Translations under genes and position numbers: made by a program
Source of the DNA: Pseudomonadota bacterium
Lineage (GTDB): Bacteria; Pseudomonadota; Alphaproteobacteria; Rhizobiales; Hyphomicrobiaceae
DNA length: 6,780 nt
Direction: 5' to 3'
NCBI GenBank assembly: GCA_023392135.1
Contig: JAEVZQ010000124.1
Span: 1-6,780 of the forward strand
Shown: one piece after another, positions 1 to 6,076 of the stretch
Numbering within the stretch: position 1 is the first letter of the stretch
Layout: every line of letters begins with the position of its first letter
Notes under the pieces: generated by a model
The model's database searches: none
Seen by the model: only the letters and a program-made list of their open reading frames with translations
What the model was told of the DNA's origin: nothing

Positions 1-1038
1 GCGCGCTTCCAGCACCGCCAGCAGCATTGCGAGCCGATTGTTGTCCCAGCCGACCACGGCGCGGCGCGGTGTACCGAGCCCGGAGGGGGCGACGAGGGCC
101 TGGATCTCGACGAGCAGCGGGCGGGTACCCTCGATGCCGGCGAACACGGCCGATCCCGGTGTGTGCGCGTCCCGATCTCCCAGGAACAGCTCGGAGGGGT
201 TGGTGACCTCGCGCAGGCCCTGGCCGACCATTTCGAAGACGCCGATCTCATCGGTGGCACCAAATCGGTTCTTGACGGCCCGCAGAATGCGGAAGGGGTG
301 GCCGCGATCGCCTTCGAAGTAGAGGACGGTGTCGACCATGTGCTCGACCACCTTCGGCCCGGCGATCTGGCCTTCCTTCGTGACGTGTCCGACAAGCAAC
401 AAGGCACTGCCGTGGGACTTGGCAAACCGAATCAGGGCCTGAGTCGCCGCGCGCACCTGGCTGACGGTTCCGGGCGCCGCGTCGAGCGCATCCGCCCAGA
501 GGGTCTGGATCGAATCGATAACGACCAGATCGGGGCGCCGGCCATCGCCTAGCGTCGCGAGGATATTGGCGAGGTTCGTCTCGGAAGCGAGGGCGACGGG
601 GGCGTTCGTCAGGCCCAGTCGCTCGGCCCGCAATCGCACCTGTGCGACGGCCTCCTCGCCGGAGAAGTAGACGGCACGTTGACCTCTGACAGCAAGAGCG
701 GCGCAGAGCTGCAATAGCAGCGTGGACTTGCCGATACCGGGCTCGCCGCCGATGAGCAGAGCAGAGCCGGGCACGATGCCGCCGCCCGTGACGCGGTCGA
801 GCTCCTCCAAGCCGGTGGGAAGGCGGGGCGCCGCCTCGGTGCTTCCCGAAAGGGCTTCGAGGGCGACGATGCGACCCCGCGACGACGAGGTCAGTCCCGT
901 TCCAGGCGGGGCGGGACCGGCTCCGGCTTCCTCCACGAGGGTGTTCCACTCCTCGCAGCCTGCGCATTTGCCGGTCCAGCGGCTGCTGACGGCTCCACAG
1001 TTCTGGCAGACGAACGTGGCTTTGGCGGGCTTTGCCAT
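1..1038 (-). CDS. radA: DNA repair protein RadA (branch migration helicase), N-terminal 346 residues; runs off left edge
   Basis: RadA is a RecA-like ATPase that helps process recombination intermediates by driving branch migration alongside RecA. The reading frame stays open from the ATG at 1036-1038 to base 1, giving 346 residues of a protein that is usually about 450-460, so roughly the last 110 residues lie outside the window. Visible in order: an N-terminal zinc finger with Cys11, Cys14, Cys25 and Cys28 (CxxC-x10-CxxC); a Walker A motif GEPGIGKS at 98-105 with Lys104; a Walker B region LVVIDSIQTLW with Asp175; and the RadA-specific KNRFG motif at 256-260. The start of the C-terminal Lon-protease-like domain follows from about residue 290. 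The start is supported by a purine-rich GGGGTGG 7 bases upstream and by the zinc finger beginning immediately after it. It lies 76 bases after alr on the same strand, consistent with co-transcription. Identity is very secure. Confidence 0.97.
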   Translation of the reverse strand, partial: MAKPAKATFVCQNCGAVSSRWTGKCAGCEEWNTLVEEAGAGPAPPGTGLTSSSRGRIVALEALSGSTEAAPRLPTGLEELDRVTGGGIVPGSALLIGGEPGIGKSTLLLQLCAALAVRGQRAVYFSGEEAVAQVRLRAERLGLTNAPVALASETNLANILATLGDGRRPDLVVIDSIQTLWADALDAAPGTVSQVRAATQALIRFAKSHGSALLLVGHVTKEGQIAGPKVVEHMVDTVLYFEGDRGHPFRILRAVKNRFGATDEIGVFEMVGQGLREVTNPSELFLGDRDAHTPGSAVFAGIEGTRPLLVEIQALVAPSGLGTPRRAVVGWDNNRLAMLLAVLEAR

Positions 1039-1051
1039 CGGTGATCCACCC

Positions 1052-1070
1052 CGCTGCCTGAACCGCAGCG
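1052..1070 (-). other. Small stem-loop just before the radA ribosome binding site
   Basis: Read on the minus strand, CGCTGC, a 7-base loop and GCAGCG form a perfect 6-bp GC-rich hairpin. It directly abuts the GGGGTGG that probably serves as the radA ribosome binding site (1046-1052). No run of T follows, so it does not look like an intrinsic terminator. It could weakly modulate radA translation or simply be chance in high-GC DNA. The role is inference only. Confidence 0.25.
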
Positions 1071-1114
1071 CCCCTACCAAGTGTGCCAAGGGCGAAAGGC
1101 CTGCACCGGAGGTG

Positions 1115-2266
1115 TCAGGCTGCCGCCTCCTCGTAAATGCGGTGCACGCGGCGGCCGAGCCGCGACAGCAGCTCGTAGCCGATCGTCCCGGCGCGATCGG
1201 TGAGGTCGTCGAGTGTGACGCGGTCGCCCATCACCTCCACCCAAGCCCCCCGGTAGACCTGATCGGCGGGCACGTTGCTCACGTCGAGCGTGATGAGATC
1301 CATCGAAACGCGGCCGATGACGCGCACCGGATGGGGACCGATGAAGCCGACCGGACCTGGTTTTCCGCTCGATCCGCTCAACGCCCTCAGGAAGCCGTCG
1401 GCATAACCGCAGGCGATCGTTGCCAGACGCATCGGCCGATCGATCACATGAGCTGCGCCGTAGCCGACGGTCTCGCCGGGCTGCGCGTCGAAAACCTGCA
1501 ATACCTTGGCGGAGAGCCGCACGACCGTGCGCATCGTGTTCGGGCCCTTCTCGTGCGCCCTGCCGCCGTAGAGGACGATTCCCGGTCGCACGAGGTCGTA
1601 GTGGTAATCCGGCCCGAGGAAGATTCCGCCGGAGTTGGCGAGGCTGCGCGGAGCCGGCGGCAGGAGTGACGTCAGCCGCTCGAATTTGCCGCGCTGGGTG
1701 GTATTCATCGGGCTTTCGGGCACATCGGCACACGCCAGATGGCTCATGATGAGCGAGACACGGAAATCCTTCAGAACTTCCGGGTTGGCTGCCAGCTCCT
1801 CGACCTCGTACTCGGGTAGACCCAGCCGGTTCATGCCGGTATCGATGTGGATGGCGGCGGACAGGAGCCGTCCGCGCTCGCGGCAATAGGCGGCCCATTC
1901 CTGTATTTCGAGCAGGCTGGAGAGGGCCGGGCGGAGATCGAAGCCCGAGTAATGCTCGGCCGCGCCCGGCAGCAATCCATCCAGGACATAGATGACGGCG
2001 CCCGGCTGCACGGCGCGGATCTGCCGCCCCTCCTCGAGGGTGGCGCAGAAGAAAGTGCGGCAACCCTCCTCGGTCAGTGCACGGCAGATCTGCTCGATGC
2101 CGAGCCCGTATGCATTTGCCTTGATGACCCCAGCGCACTCGGCACTTCCGGAGGCTTGGTTGAGCTTGCGCCAGTTGGCGCGCAGCGAGTCGAGATCGAT
2201 GCGCAACACGGCCCGTGCATTGGCTGGGATCCGGTCTTCCTGCTCGCGTACGCTCCTGGCATCCAT
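1115..2266 (-). CDS. alr: Alanine racemase
   Basis: Pyridoxal-phosphate enzyme that interconverts L- and D-alanine in the cytoplasm and supplies D-alanine for peptidoglycan. The 383-residue product matches the usual fold-type III alanine racemase length. Residues 45-56 carry the cofactor motif GVIKANAYGLG, with Lys49 as the expected PLP Schiff-base lysine. HIDTGMNRLG lies at 140-149, Tyr269 in VGYGAAH is the expected second catalytic base, and the GRVSMDL signature of the C-terminal beta domain starts at 318. The first 15-20 residues precede the conserved core and are variable in the family. The ATG at 2264-2266 is the first start after an in-frame stop at 2273-2275. The ribosome binding site is weak (GAGTGAG-like) and overlaps the dnaB stop, so translation may be coupled to dnaB. 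Only 11 bases separate it from the dnaB stop codon, and it ends in TGA. All key residues are present, so the gene appears intact. Confidence 0.97.
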   Translation of the reverse strand: MDARSVREQEDRIPANARAVLRIDLDSLRANWRKLNQASGSAECAGVIKANAYGLGIEQICRALTEEGCRTFFCATLEEGRQIRAVQPGAVIYVLDGLLPGAAEHYSGFDLRPALSSLLEIQEWAAYCRERGRLLSAAIHIDTGMNRLGLPEYEVEELAANPEVLKDFRVSLIMSHLACADVPESPMNTTQRGKFERLTSLLPPAPRSLANSGGIFLGPDYHYDLVRPGIVLYGGRAHEKGPNTMRTVVRLSAKVLQVFDAQPGETVGYGAAHVIDRPMRLATIACGYADGFLRALSGSSGKPGPVGFIGPHPVRVIGRVSMDLITLDVSNVPADQVYRGAWVEVMGDRVTLDDLTDRAGTIGYELLSRLGRRVHRIYEEAAA

Positions 2267-2277
2267 GTCACATCAAC

Positions 2278-2646
2278 TCACTCGCGCTCCGGCAGCTGAT
2301 ACTCCCGTGCGAGATTGCCGAACCGGGTGAAGTTCGACTCGAACGAAAGCTGAACGGTGCCTGTCGGGCCATGGCGCTGCTTGCCGATGATGACCTCGGC
2401 CTTGCCGTGGACCAGGGTCATCTCCTGCTGCCACTTCAACAACTCCTCGACGTTCGATTCCGACGGCTTGCGCCGCTCCACGTAATATTCCTCGCGGAAC
2501 ACGAACATCACGACGTCGGCGTCTTGCTCGATCGAGCCCGACTCGCGCAAGTCCGAGAGCTGCGGCCGCTTGTCCTCGCGCTGTTCGACCGCACGGGAGA
2601 GCTGGGATAGCGCGATTACCGGAACGTTCAGCTCCTTGGCGAGCGC
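2278..2646 (-). pseudogene. dnaB: DnaB C-terminal remainder, in frame after the premature TAG
   Basis: These 122 codons, ending in TGA, follow the amber codon in the same frame and keep full DnaB character: [20 protein letters not shown], then the [13 protein letters not shown] segment, then [12 protein letters not shown], where the Lys and Arg correspond to the arginine-finger region of the family. The codons look like those of the neighbouring genes and there is no frameshift or second stop, so the region has not decayed. A TTG at 2548-2550 could in principle serve as an internal start for 90 residues, but no ribosome binding site was seen and such a fragment would lack the ATP site. It is best read as the tail of one dnaB gene, not as a separate gene. 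Confidence 0.8.
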
Positions 2647-2649
2647 CTA
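2647..2649 (-). other. Premature in-frame amber codon in dnaB (expected Lys AAG)
   Basis: Plus-strand CTA at 2647-2649 reads TAG on the coding strand, between Leu and Ala codons of the conserved GL-K-ALAKEL stretch. One base change at plus-strand 2649 (T expected, A observed) accounts for it. The flanking codons on both sides are undisturbed. The observation is certain; its cause (error, mutation or suppression) cannot be decided from this window. Confidence 0.95.
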
Positions 2650-3795
2650 GAGGCCTGTGGTGATTTCCGTGATCTCCTGCACGCGGCCTTCCGACGAGCG
2701 CCGCGAGGAGCCGCTGAGGAGCTGCAGGTAGTCGACGACGAGCAGCCCCAGTCCGCGCTGGCGCTTGAGCTTGCGGGCACGCGCGGCAAGCTGCGCGACC
2801 GAGATGCCGCCCGTCTGATCGATGTAGAGCGGAATCTGGGACATTTCCTGGCTGACCTGGACGAGCCGACGGAACTCGTCTTCCGTGATCATGCCGCGCC
2901 TGATCCTCTCCGAGGGGATCTCCGCCTGCTCGGACAGAATACGCGTGGCAAGCTGCTCGGCCGACATTTCGAGCGAGAAGAAGCCGACGACGCCGCCGTC
3001 GATCGCCTTGTCGGTGCCGTCCGGCTGCTTTTCCACCTTGTAGGTCTTGGCGACATTATAGGCGAGGTTGGTGGCCAGCGCCGTCTTTCCCATGGAGGGG
3101 CGGCCAGCCAAAATGATCAGGTCCGAAGCCTGGAAGCCACCGAGCTTTGCATCGAGATCCATGAGGCCGGTCGAGAGGCCGGAGAGATGACCGTCACGCT
3201 GATAGGCGCTGTTGGCCATCTCGATGGCCTGGGTCAGCGCCGTGCCGAAGCTCAGGAAGCCCTGTCCGTACTTGCCACTTTCGGCAAGTGCGTAGAGCCG
3301 GCCTTCCGCCTCCTGTATTTGCTCCTCGGGCGGGAAGTCGACGGGGCTGTCGTAGGCCGTGTTGACCAGGTCCTCACCGATGCCGATCAGCGCCCGCCGG
3401 ATGGCAAGGTCATAGACCGTGCGGCCGTAGTCCGCGGCATTGATGATGGTAGTGGCATTGACCGCGAGCCGGCCGAGGTACTGCGGGACGGTCAGGTCGT
3501 CGTCGATCGGCTCAGCGTTCTCGAAGAACGTGCGCAGCGTGATCGGCGTCGCCTGCTTGCCGGCCTGGATCAGCTTGCCCGCGACCTCGTAGATCTGCTG
3601 ATGGATGGGATCATAGAAGTGCTGCGCTTCGAGGAAGCCGGCGACACGGTCGAGCGACTCGTTGTTGACCAGGATGGCGCCGAGCAGCGCCTGCTCGGCC
3701 TCGATGTTATGTGGCGGGTGACGGAACTCCAGCGGCTCGTCGGCGGCCGCCTGGGCACGGAGCTTGTCTGAAGGGAGGAGGGCTGTCTGTGTCAT
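2647..3795 (-). CDS. dnaB: DnaB N-terminal and partial RecA-like domain as terminated by the premature TAG
   Basis: This is the polypeptide that would be made if the TAG at 2647-2649 is read as stop: 382 residues from the ATG at 3795, or 390 from the GTG at 3819. It contains the complete N-terminal domain (PPHNIEAEQALLGAIL near 27-42), the linker helix, Walker A, the catalytic glutamate and Walker B. It lacks the last strands of the RecA core, the conserved glutamine motif and the arginine finger that acts on the neighbouring subunit. From family knowledge, such a fragment should not hydrolyse ATP productively in a hexamer and should not unwind DNA. Between Walker A and the SLEM motif (about 252-268) there is an insertion rich in charged residues, also found in rhizobial DnaB but absent from E. 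coli DnaB, which supports the taxonomic call. Confidence 0.75.
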   Translation of the reverse strand: MTQTALLPSDKLRAQAAADEPLEFRHPPHNIEAEQALLGAILVNNESLDRVAGFLEAQHFYDPIHQQIYEVAGKLIQAGKQATPITLRTFFENAEPIDDDLTVPQYLGRLAVNATTIINAADYGRTVYDLAIRRALIGIGEDLVNTAYDSPVDFPPEEQIQEAEGRLYALAESGKYGQGFLSFGTALTQAIEMANSAYQRDGHLSGLSTGLMDLDAKLGGFQASDLIILAGRPSMGKTALATNLAYNVAKTYKVEKQPDGTDKAIDGGVVGFFSLEMSAEQLATRILSEQAEIPSERIRRGMITEDEFRRLVQVSQEMSQIPLYIDQTGGISVAQLAARARKLKRQRGLGLLVVDYLQLLSGSSRRSSEGRVQEITEITTGL

Positions 3796-3920
3796 GCGCG
3801 CGAAGCTAACAGATCCCACTGCCGATCAGGCCGGGCAACTGCATCGACAGGCGCGCCCATCCCCGCAATGCACACACGCCAACAAACACGCTTGCGCGAT
3901 GCGAATCGGCCGATCCGGGC

Positions 3921-3926
3921 AGTATA
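3921..3926 (-). promoter_or_regulatory. Possible -10 element of a dnaB promoter
   Basis: In the gap between cfa and dnaB the minus strand reads TATACT, one base from the sigma-70 consensus TATAAT and the most AT-rich hexamer of this gap. A good TTGACA-like partner is not seen 16-18 bases upstream, where the best match is ACTTCA. Transcription from it would leave a leader of about 90-120 bases before dnaB. A perfect 10-bp palindrome, ATCGGCCGAT, lies just downstream at 3905-3914, where an operator could sit, but such palindromes are common in GC-rich DNA. The idea that dnaB, alr and radA start a new transcript here is inference. Confidence 0.3.
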
Positions 3927-4002
3927 CGATGTTTCTACCCGCTGAAGTACCTGCGCTTCCGAAGCTTGTGGATCAGGCGAGAGCGCCCGGCGGTGCGCGG
4001 AC

Positions 4003-5256
4003 CTACTCGCCCGCGAGCCGGGTTGGTGTCCGCTGGTCGTTGGCGGCGCGCCGCAGTCGCTGCTCGGTTTCGAATATGTAGTCCCGCGTGATCGGCAGGG
4101 CGTCGATTCGTTTTACGAGCTGGGCCTGGAACACCATCATGCCCTGATGGCGGAAGGCCCCTTCGGAGCCAGCCAGATAGAATTCCCACATCCGGCAGAA
4201 TTCCTCGCCCTTCAGCGCAACGGCCTCGCTGCGGCGGGACATGAAGCGTTCCCGCCACGCTTTCAGAGTCTCGGCATAGTGGAGGCGGAGCACCTCGACG
4301 TCGGAAACGATCAGTCCTGCGCGTTCGATAACCGGCAGAACCTCCGACAACGACGGAATATAGCCGCCCGGGAAAATGTATTTTGCGATGAATGGATTGG
4401 TGAACCCGGGCCCGTCCGAGCGGCCGATAGAATGGATTACGGCCACGCCGTCGTCATCGAGCAGGTCGCGCACATGTCGGAAGAAGGCCGGGTAGTGATT
4501 GACGCCGACATGCTCGAACATGCCGACCGATACGATGCGGTCGAATGTCCCCTGCACCTGTCGGTAGTCTTCGAGGGCGAACTCCGCGGCGGATGAGAGG
4601 CCCTGCTTGCGGGCCCGGTCCTGGGCGACGGCGAGTTGCTCGCTGCTCAGTGTCACCCCCTTGACGCGGCAGCCGGTATTGGCCGCAAGCCACAGCCCCA
4701 ATCCACCCCAGCCGCACCCGATGTCGAGCACGCGCTGCCCAGGAGAAAGGACCAATTTGGCTGCGAGGTGAATCTTCTTGGCGAGCTGCGCCTCCGCGAG
4801 ATCGGCGCCGGGCTGAAAATAGGCGCAGGAGTACTGCCGGTCCGGATCGAGGAACAACTCGTAAATGGCGCCGTCGATATTGTAGTGGTGTGCTGCATTG
4901 CGCTGGGCCCGGCTGACGGGATTGAACTGCTGCAATCGGCGGCCGACCCGCCTCAGGAGATCGAGCATGGCCACCCAGCGCGCTGGCGTCTGGGCGGCGG
5001 TATCGCGCATCAGCAGATCGAGCAGATCGTAGACGTTGCCCTGCTCGATGATAAGCGTGCCATCCATATAGGCTTCGCCGAGGGCGAGCTGTGGATCATA
5101 GGCGATCGCACGCTCCGTTGCCCTGTCGGTGAATCGGATCTTCACCGGCGGGCCGGACCCGTCCCCGAATTGAAACTCATCACCCTTCGCGTCAATGGCG
5201 ATCAGAGTGCCGCTGGCGACAACCCGGCGCAGAATGGTTTCCAGTGGCCAGAACAT
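4003..5256 (-). CDS. cfa: Cyclopropane-fatty-acyl-phospholipid synthase
   Basis: Transfers a methylene group from S-adenosylmethionine to the double bond of unsaturated acyl chains in membrane phospholipids, forming cyclopropane fatty acids that stabilise membranes under acid, osmotic or stationary-phase stress. The 417-residue product has an N-terminal lipid-binding domain (about 1-115) and a class I methyltransferase domain. Motif I is VLDIGCGWGG at 176-185. Residues matching the E. coli active site are Cys144 in YSCAYF, Glu248 in MFEHVG, His275 in HSIG and Tyr327 in LHYAETL. The C-terminal FYLAGSEGAFR block (359-369) is also typical of the family. The ATG at 5254-5256 is preceded by AGGGGG 8 bases upstream. 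The gene ends with TAG, and its C-terminus is the usual place for this family to stop. It is flanked by 176 bases toward rplI and about 205 bases toward dnaB, suggesting its own promoter and terminator. SAM-dependent relatives that make other modified lipids are possible, but the active-site set favours Cfa. Confidence 0.95.
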   Translation of the reverse strand: MFWPLETILRRVVASGTLIAIDAKGDEFQFGDGSGPPVKIRFTDRATERAIAYDPQLALGEAYMDGTLIIEQGNVYDLLDLLMRDTAAQTPARWVAMLDLLRRVGRRLQQFNPVSRAQRNAAHHYNIDGAIYELFLDPDRQYSCAYFQPGADLAEAQLAKKIHLAAKLVLSPGQRVLDIGCGWGGLGLWLAANTGCRVKGVTLSSEQLAVAQDRARKQGLSSAAEFALEDYRQVQGTFDRIVSVGMFEHVGVNHYPAFFRHVRDLLDDDGVAVIHSIGRSDGPGFTNPFIAKYIFPGGYIPSLSEVLPVIERAGLIVSDVEVLRLHYAETLKAWRERFMSRRSEAVALKGEEFCRMWEFYLAGSEGAFRHQGMMVFQAQLVKRIDALPITRDYIFETEQRLRRAANDQRTPTRLAGE

Positions 5257-5264
5257 GGCGGGGG

Positions 5265-5270
5265 CCCCCT
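5265..5270 (-). promoter_or_regulatory. Ribosome binding site of cfa, inside a GGGGGCCCCC palindrome
   Basis: Minus-strand AGGGGG lies 8 bases before the cfa ATG and fixes that start. It forms the first half of a perfect 10-base GGGGGCCCCC palindrome (5260-5269). With no loop the palindrome cannot fold into an ordinary hairpin in one molecule, so its effect on translation is uncertain. Confidence 0.55.
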
Positions 5271-5400
5271 GGGATGAACAAGGCTACTACATGCTTCTCC
5301 TAACGTTCGACGTATGAAAGAGTGCCTACTTCCAGCGACGACAGCAAGTCGTGATTAATGTGTCGCTGCAACACGTTGGCGTGAGTTGCGGGGGAATTTG

Positions 5401-5425
5401 AGAGGGCAGCTGGCAGCCGCCCCCT
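5401..5425 (-). terminator. Stem-loop after rplI, possible weak terminator
   Basis: Eight bases after the rplI stop codon the minus strand can fold into a 10-bp stem: AGGGGGCGGC pairs with GCTGCCCTCT, with two G-U wobbles, around a 5-base loop TGCCA. The sequence after it is CAAATTCCCC, which lacks a true U tract, so efficient intrinsic termination is doubtful. It may instead act as a 3'-end stabiliser or a Rho-assisted end. Its position between rplI and the separately spaced cfa fits the end of the ribosomal protein transcript. Confidence 0.45.
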
Positions 5426-5432
5426 GTCAGGC

Positions 5433-6008
5433 TCAAGCCTCCGGACCGCCAGCCGCTTCGCCGGCTTCTTCCAGAGCGGCTTCGGGATTGAACGTCTCGA
5501 GCTCCATGCGCTCCTCGCGCACGACGCTGAGGTCCTCGCCGCGCGCCTGCCGGTCTGCCTCTTCCTGCGAGCGGGCGATATTGAGGGTGACCTTCACCTC
5601 GACCTCCGGATGCAGGGAGATGCGCACTTCGTGCAGGCCCAGGGTCTTGATGGGCCGCTCGAGCACGACCTGGGTGCGGTCGACCGTAAAGCCGCCCTCC
5701 TTCACGAGATCCGCGATATCCCGGGTCGAAACCGAGCCATAAAGCTGGCCCGTGTCGCCGGCCTGGCGGATGGTCGTGAACTGCTTGCCGTTCAGCTTCT
5801 CCGCAACAGCCTCGGCTTCCTTCTTGAGCTCGAGGTTGCGCGCTTCGAGCTGCACGCGCCGCTGCCGAAACTCCTTCATGTTCTCATCCGTGGCGCGCAG
5901 CGCCTTGCCCTTCGGCAGGAGAAAGTTCCGGGCGTACCCATCCTTGACGTTGACCACGTCGCCCATCTGGCCGAGGCGGCCCACACGCTCCAACAAGATG
6001 ACCTGCAT
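5433..6008 (-). CDS. rplI: 50S ribosomal protein L9 (bL9)
   Basis: bL9 binds domain V of 23S rRNA near the base of the L1 stalk and helps maintain translational fidelity and frame. The 191-residue product begins [16 protein letters not shown] and contains the L9 family signature across residues 13-40, with the conserved [10 protein letters not shown] core. A long charged helix (about 41-75) then joins to the C-terminal domain (about 76-149). Beyond the 149 residues of E. coli L9 there is an acidic, glutamate- and alanine-rich tail of about 42 residues, a common extension in Alphaproteobacteria and probably disordered. The ATG at 6006-6008 has a strong GAAGGAG 9 bases upstream. It sits 68 bases after the DUF2232 gene, as in rhizobial genomes where rpsF, rpsR, DUF2232 and rplI are adjacent, and it ends in TGA. 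Confidence 0.98.
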   Translation of the reverse strand: MQVILLERVGRLGQMGDVVNVKDGYARNFLLPKGKALRATDENMKEFRQRRVQLEARNLELKKEAEAVAEKLNGKQFTTIRQAGDTGQLYGSVSTRDIADLVKEGGFTVDRTQVVLERPIKTLGLHEVRISLHPEVEVKVTLNIARSQEEADRQARGEDLSVVREERMELETFNPEAALEEAGEAAGGPEA

Positions 6009-6017
6009 GACTGTTCA

Positions 6018-6024
6018 CTCCTTC
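6018..6024 (-). promoter_or_regulatory. Ribosome binding site of rplI
   Basis: Minus-strand GAAGGAG, 9 bases before the ATG, is the clearest Shine-Dalgarno in the window and fits the high expression expected of a ribosomal protein. It follows directly after a set of short repeats in the DUF2232-rplI gap. Confidence 0.75.
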
Positions 6025-6070
6025 GATTTTGATCTGGCGATTTCGATCTGATGATTTCGGGACGATCTGC
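6024..6070 (-). repeat. Short imperfect tandem repeats (14 bp) upstream of rplI
   Basis: The DUF2232-rplI gap holds two adjacent 14-bp units, plus-strand CGATTTTGATCTGG (6024-6037) and CGATTTCGATCTGA (6038-6051). A third, expanded copy follows (6052-6070), with GATTTC and CGATCTG separated by four bases. On the transcript they read CAGATC-A/G-AAATCG. They occupy most of the 68-base leader just before the rplI ribosome binding site. Replication slippage, or a binding site for protein or RNA, would each explain them; no function can be assigned. Confidence 0.6.
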
Positions 6071-6076
6071 GTGGTT

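Larger units (their letters stand above)
2278..3795 (-). pseudogene. dnaB: Replicative DNA helicase DnaB locus interrupted by one in-frame TAG
   Basis: DnaB is the hexameric 5'-3' helicase that unwinds DNA at the replication fork and recruits primase. From the ATG at 3793-3795 the whole locus would encode 505 codons, the normal length for rhizobial DnaB, but codon 383 is TAG. Before it lie the N-terminal primase-interacting domain (about 28-175) and the RecA-like domain with Walker A GRPSMGKT (231-238, Lys237), catalytic Glu276 in FFSLEM, and Walker B Asp355 in VVDYLQL. After it the frame continues without any other lesion: conserved [18 protein letters not shown] (Gln398) and the KQRHGPTG motif with Lys472 and Arg474, the trans-acting arginine-finger region. 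The family reads TTGLKALAKEL here, so a lysine codon AAG has become TAG. An in-frame GTG at 3817-3819 is an alternative start giving 8 more residues; neither start has a strong Shine-Dalgarno. The label pseudogene describes the sequence as given; the gene may be functional if the stop is an error or is suppressed. Confidence 0.9.

Noticed and set aside
248..967. Minus-strand open frame of 239 codons inside radA
   Set aside because: It is out of frame with radA, whose own frame shows the zinc finger, Walker motifs and KNRFG. The alternative protein is low-complexity and arginine-rich.
1039..1052. Minus-strand TGGATCACC before radA, resembling the 3' end of 16S rRNA
   Set aside because: Only about nine bases match and no other rRNA sequence is present. 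It is a coincidence next to the radA start.
722..1669. Long plus-strand open frame of 315 codons across the radA-alr junction
   Set aside because: It is antisense to two confidently identified genes, has no recognisable domain, and is rich in Arg, Ala and Pro as expected of a shadow frame in high-GC DNA.
2278..3795. Intein, intron or programmed frameshift as the cause of the dnaB interruption
   Set aside because: No bases are inserted or lost and the frame is the same on both sides of the TAG; a single substitution explains everything. DnaB is a known intein host, but no intein sequence is present.
3966..3975. TGTGGATCA resembling a DnaA box upstream of dnaB
   Set aside because: It is one mismatch from the consensus and stands alone in the gap. 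The same nine bases also occur inside the cfa coding region near 5090, so it is probably chance.
4636..5277. Plus-strand open frame of 213 codons opposite cfa
   Set aside because: Antisense shadow of the strongly supported cfa gene, with no family resemblance.
5257..5432. Possible extracytoplasmic-sigma promoter (GGAA...GTC-like) upstream of cfa
   Set aside because: Spacing and both half-sites deviate from the known GGAAC-N16/17-CGTT pattern, so no promoter could be supported.
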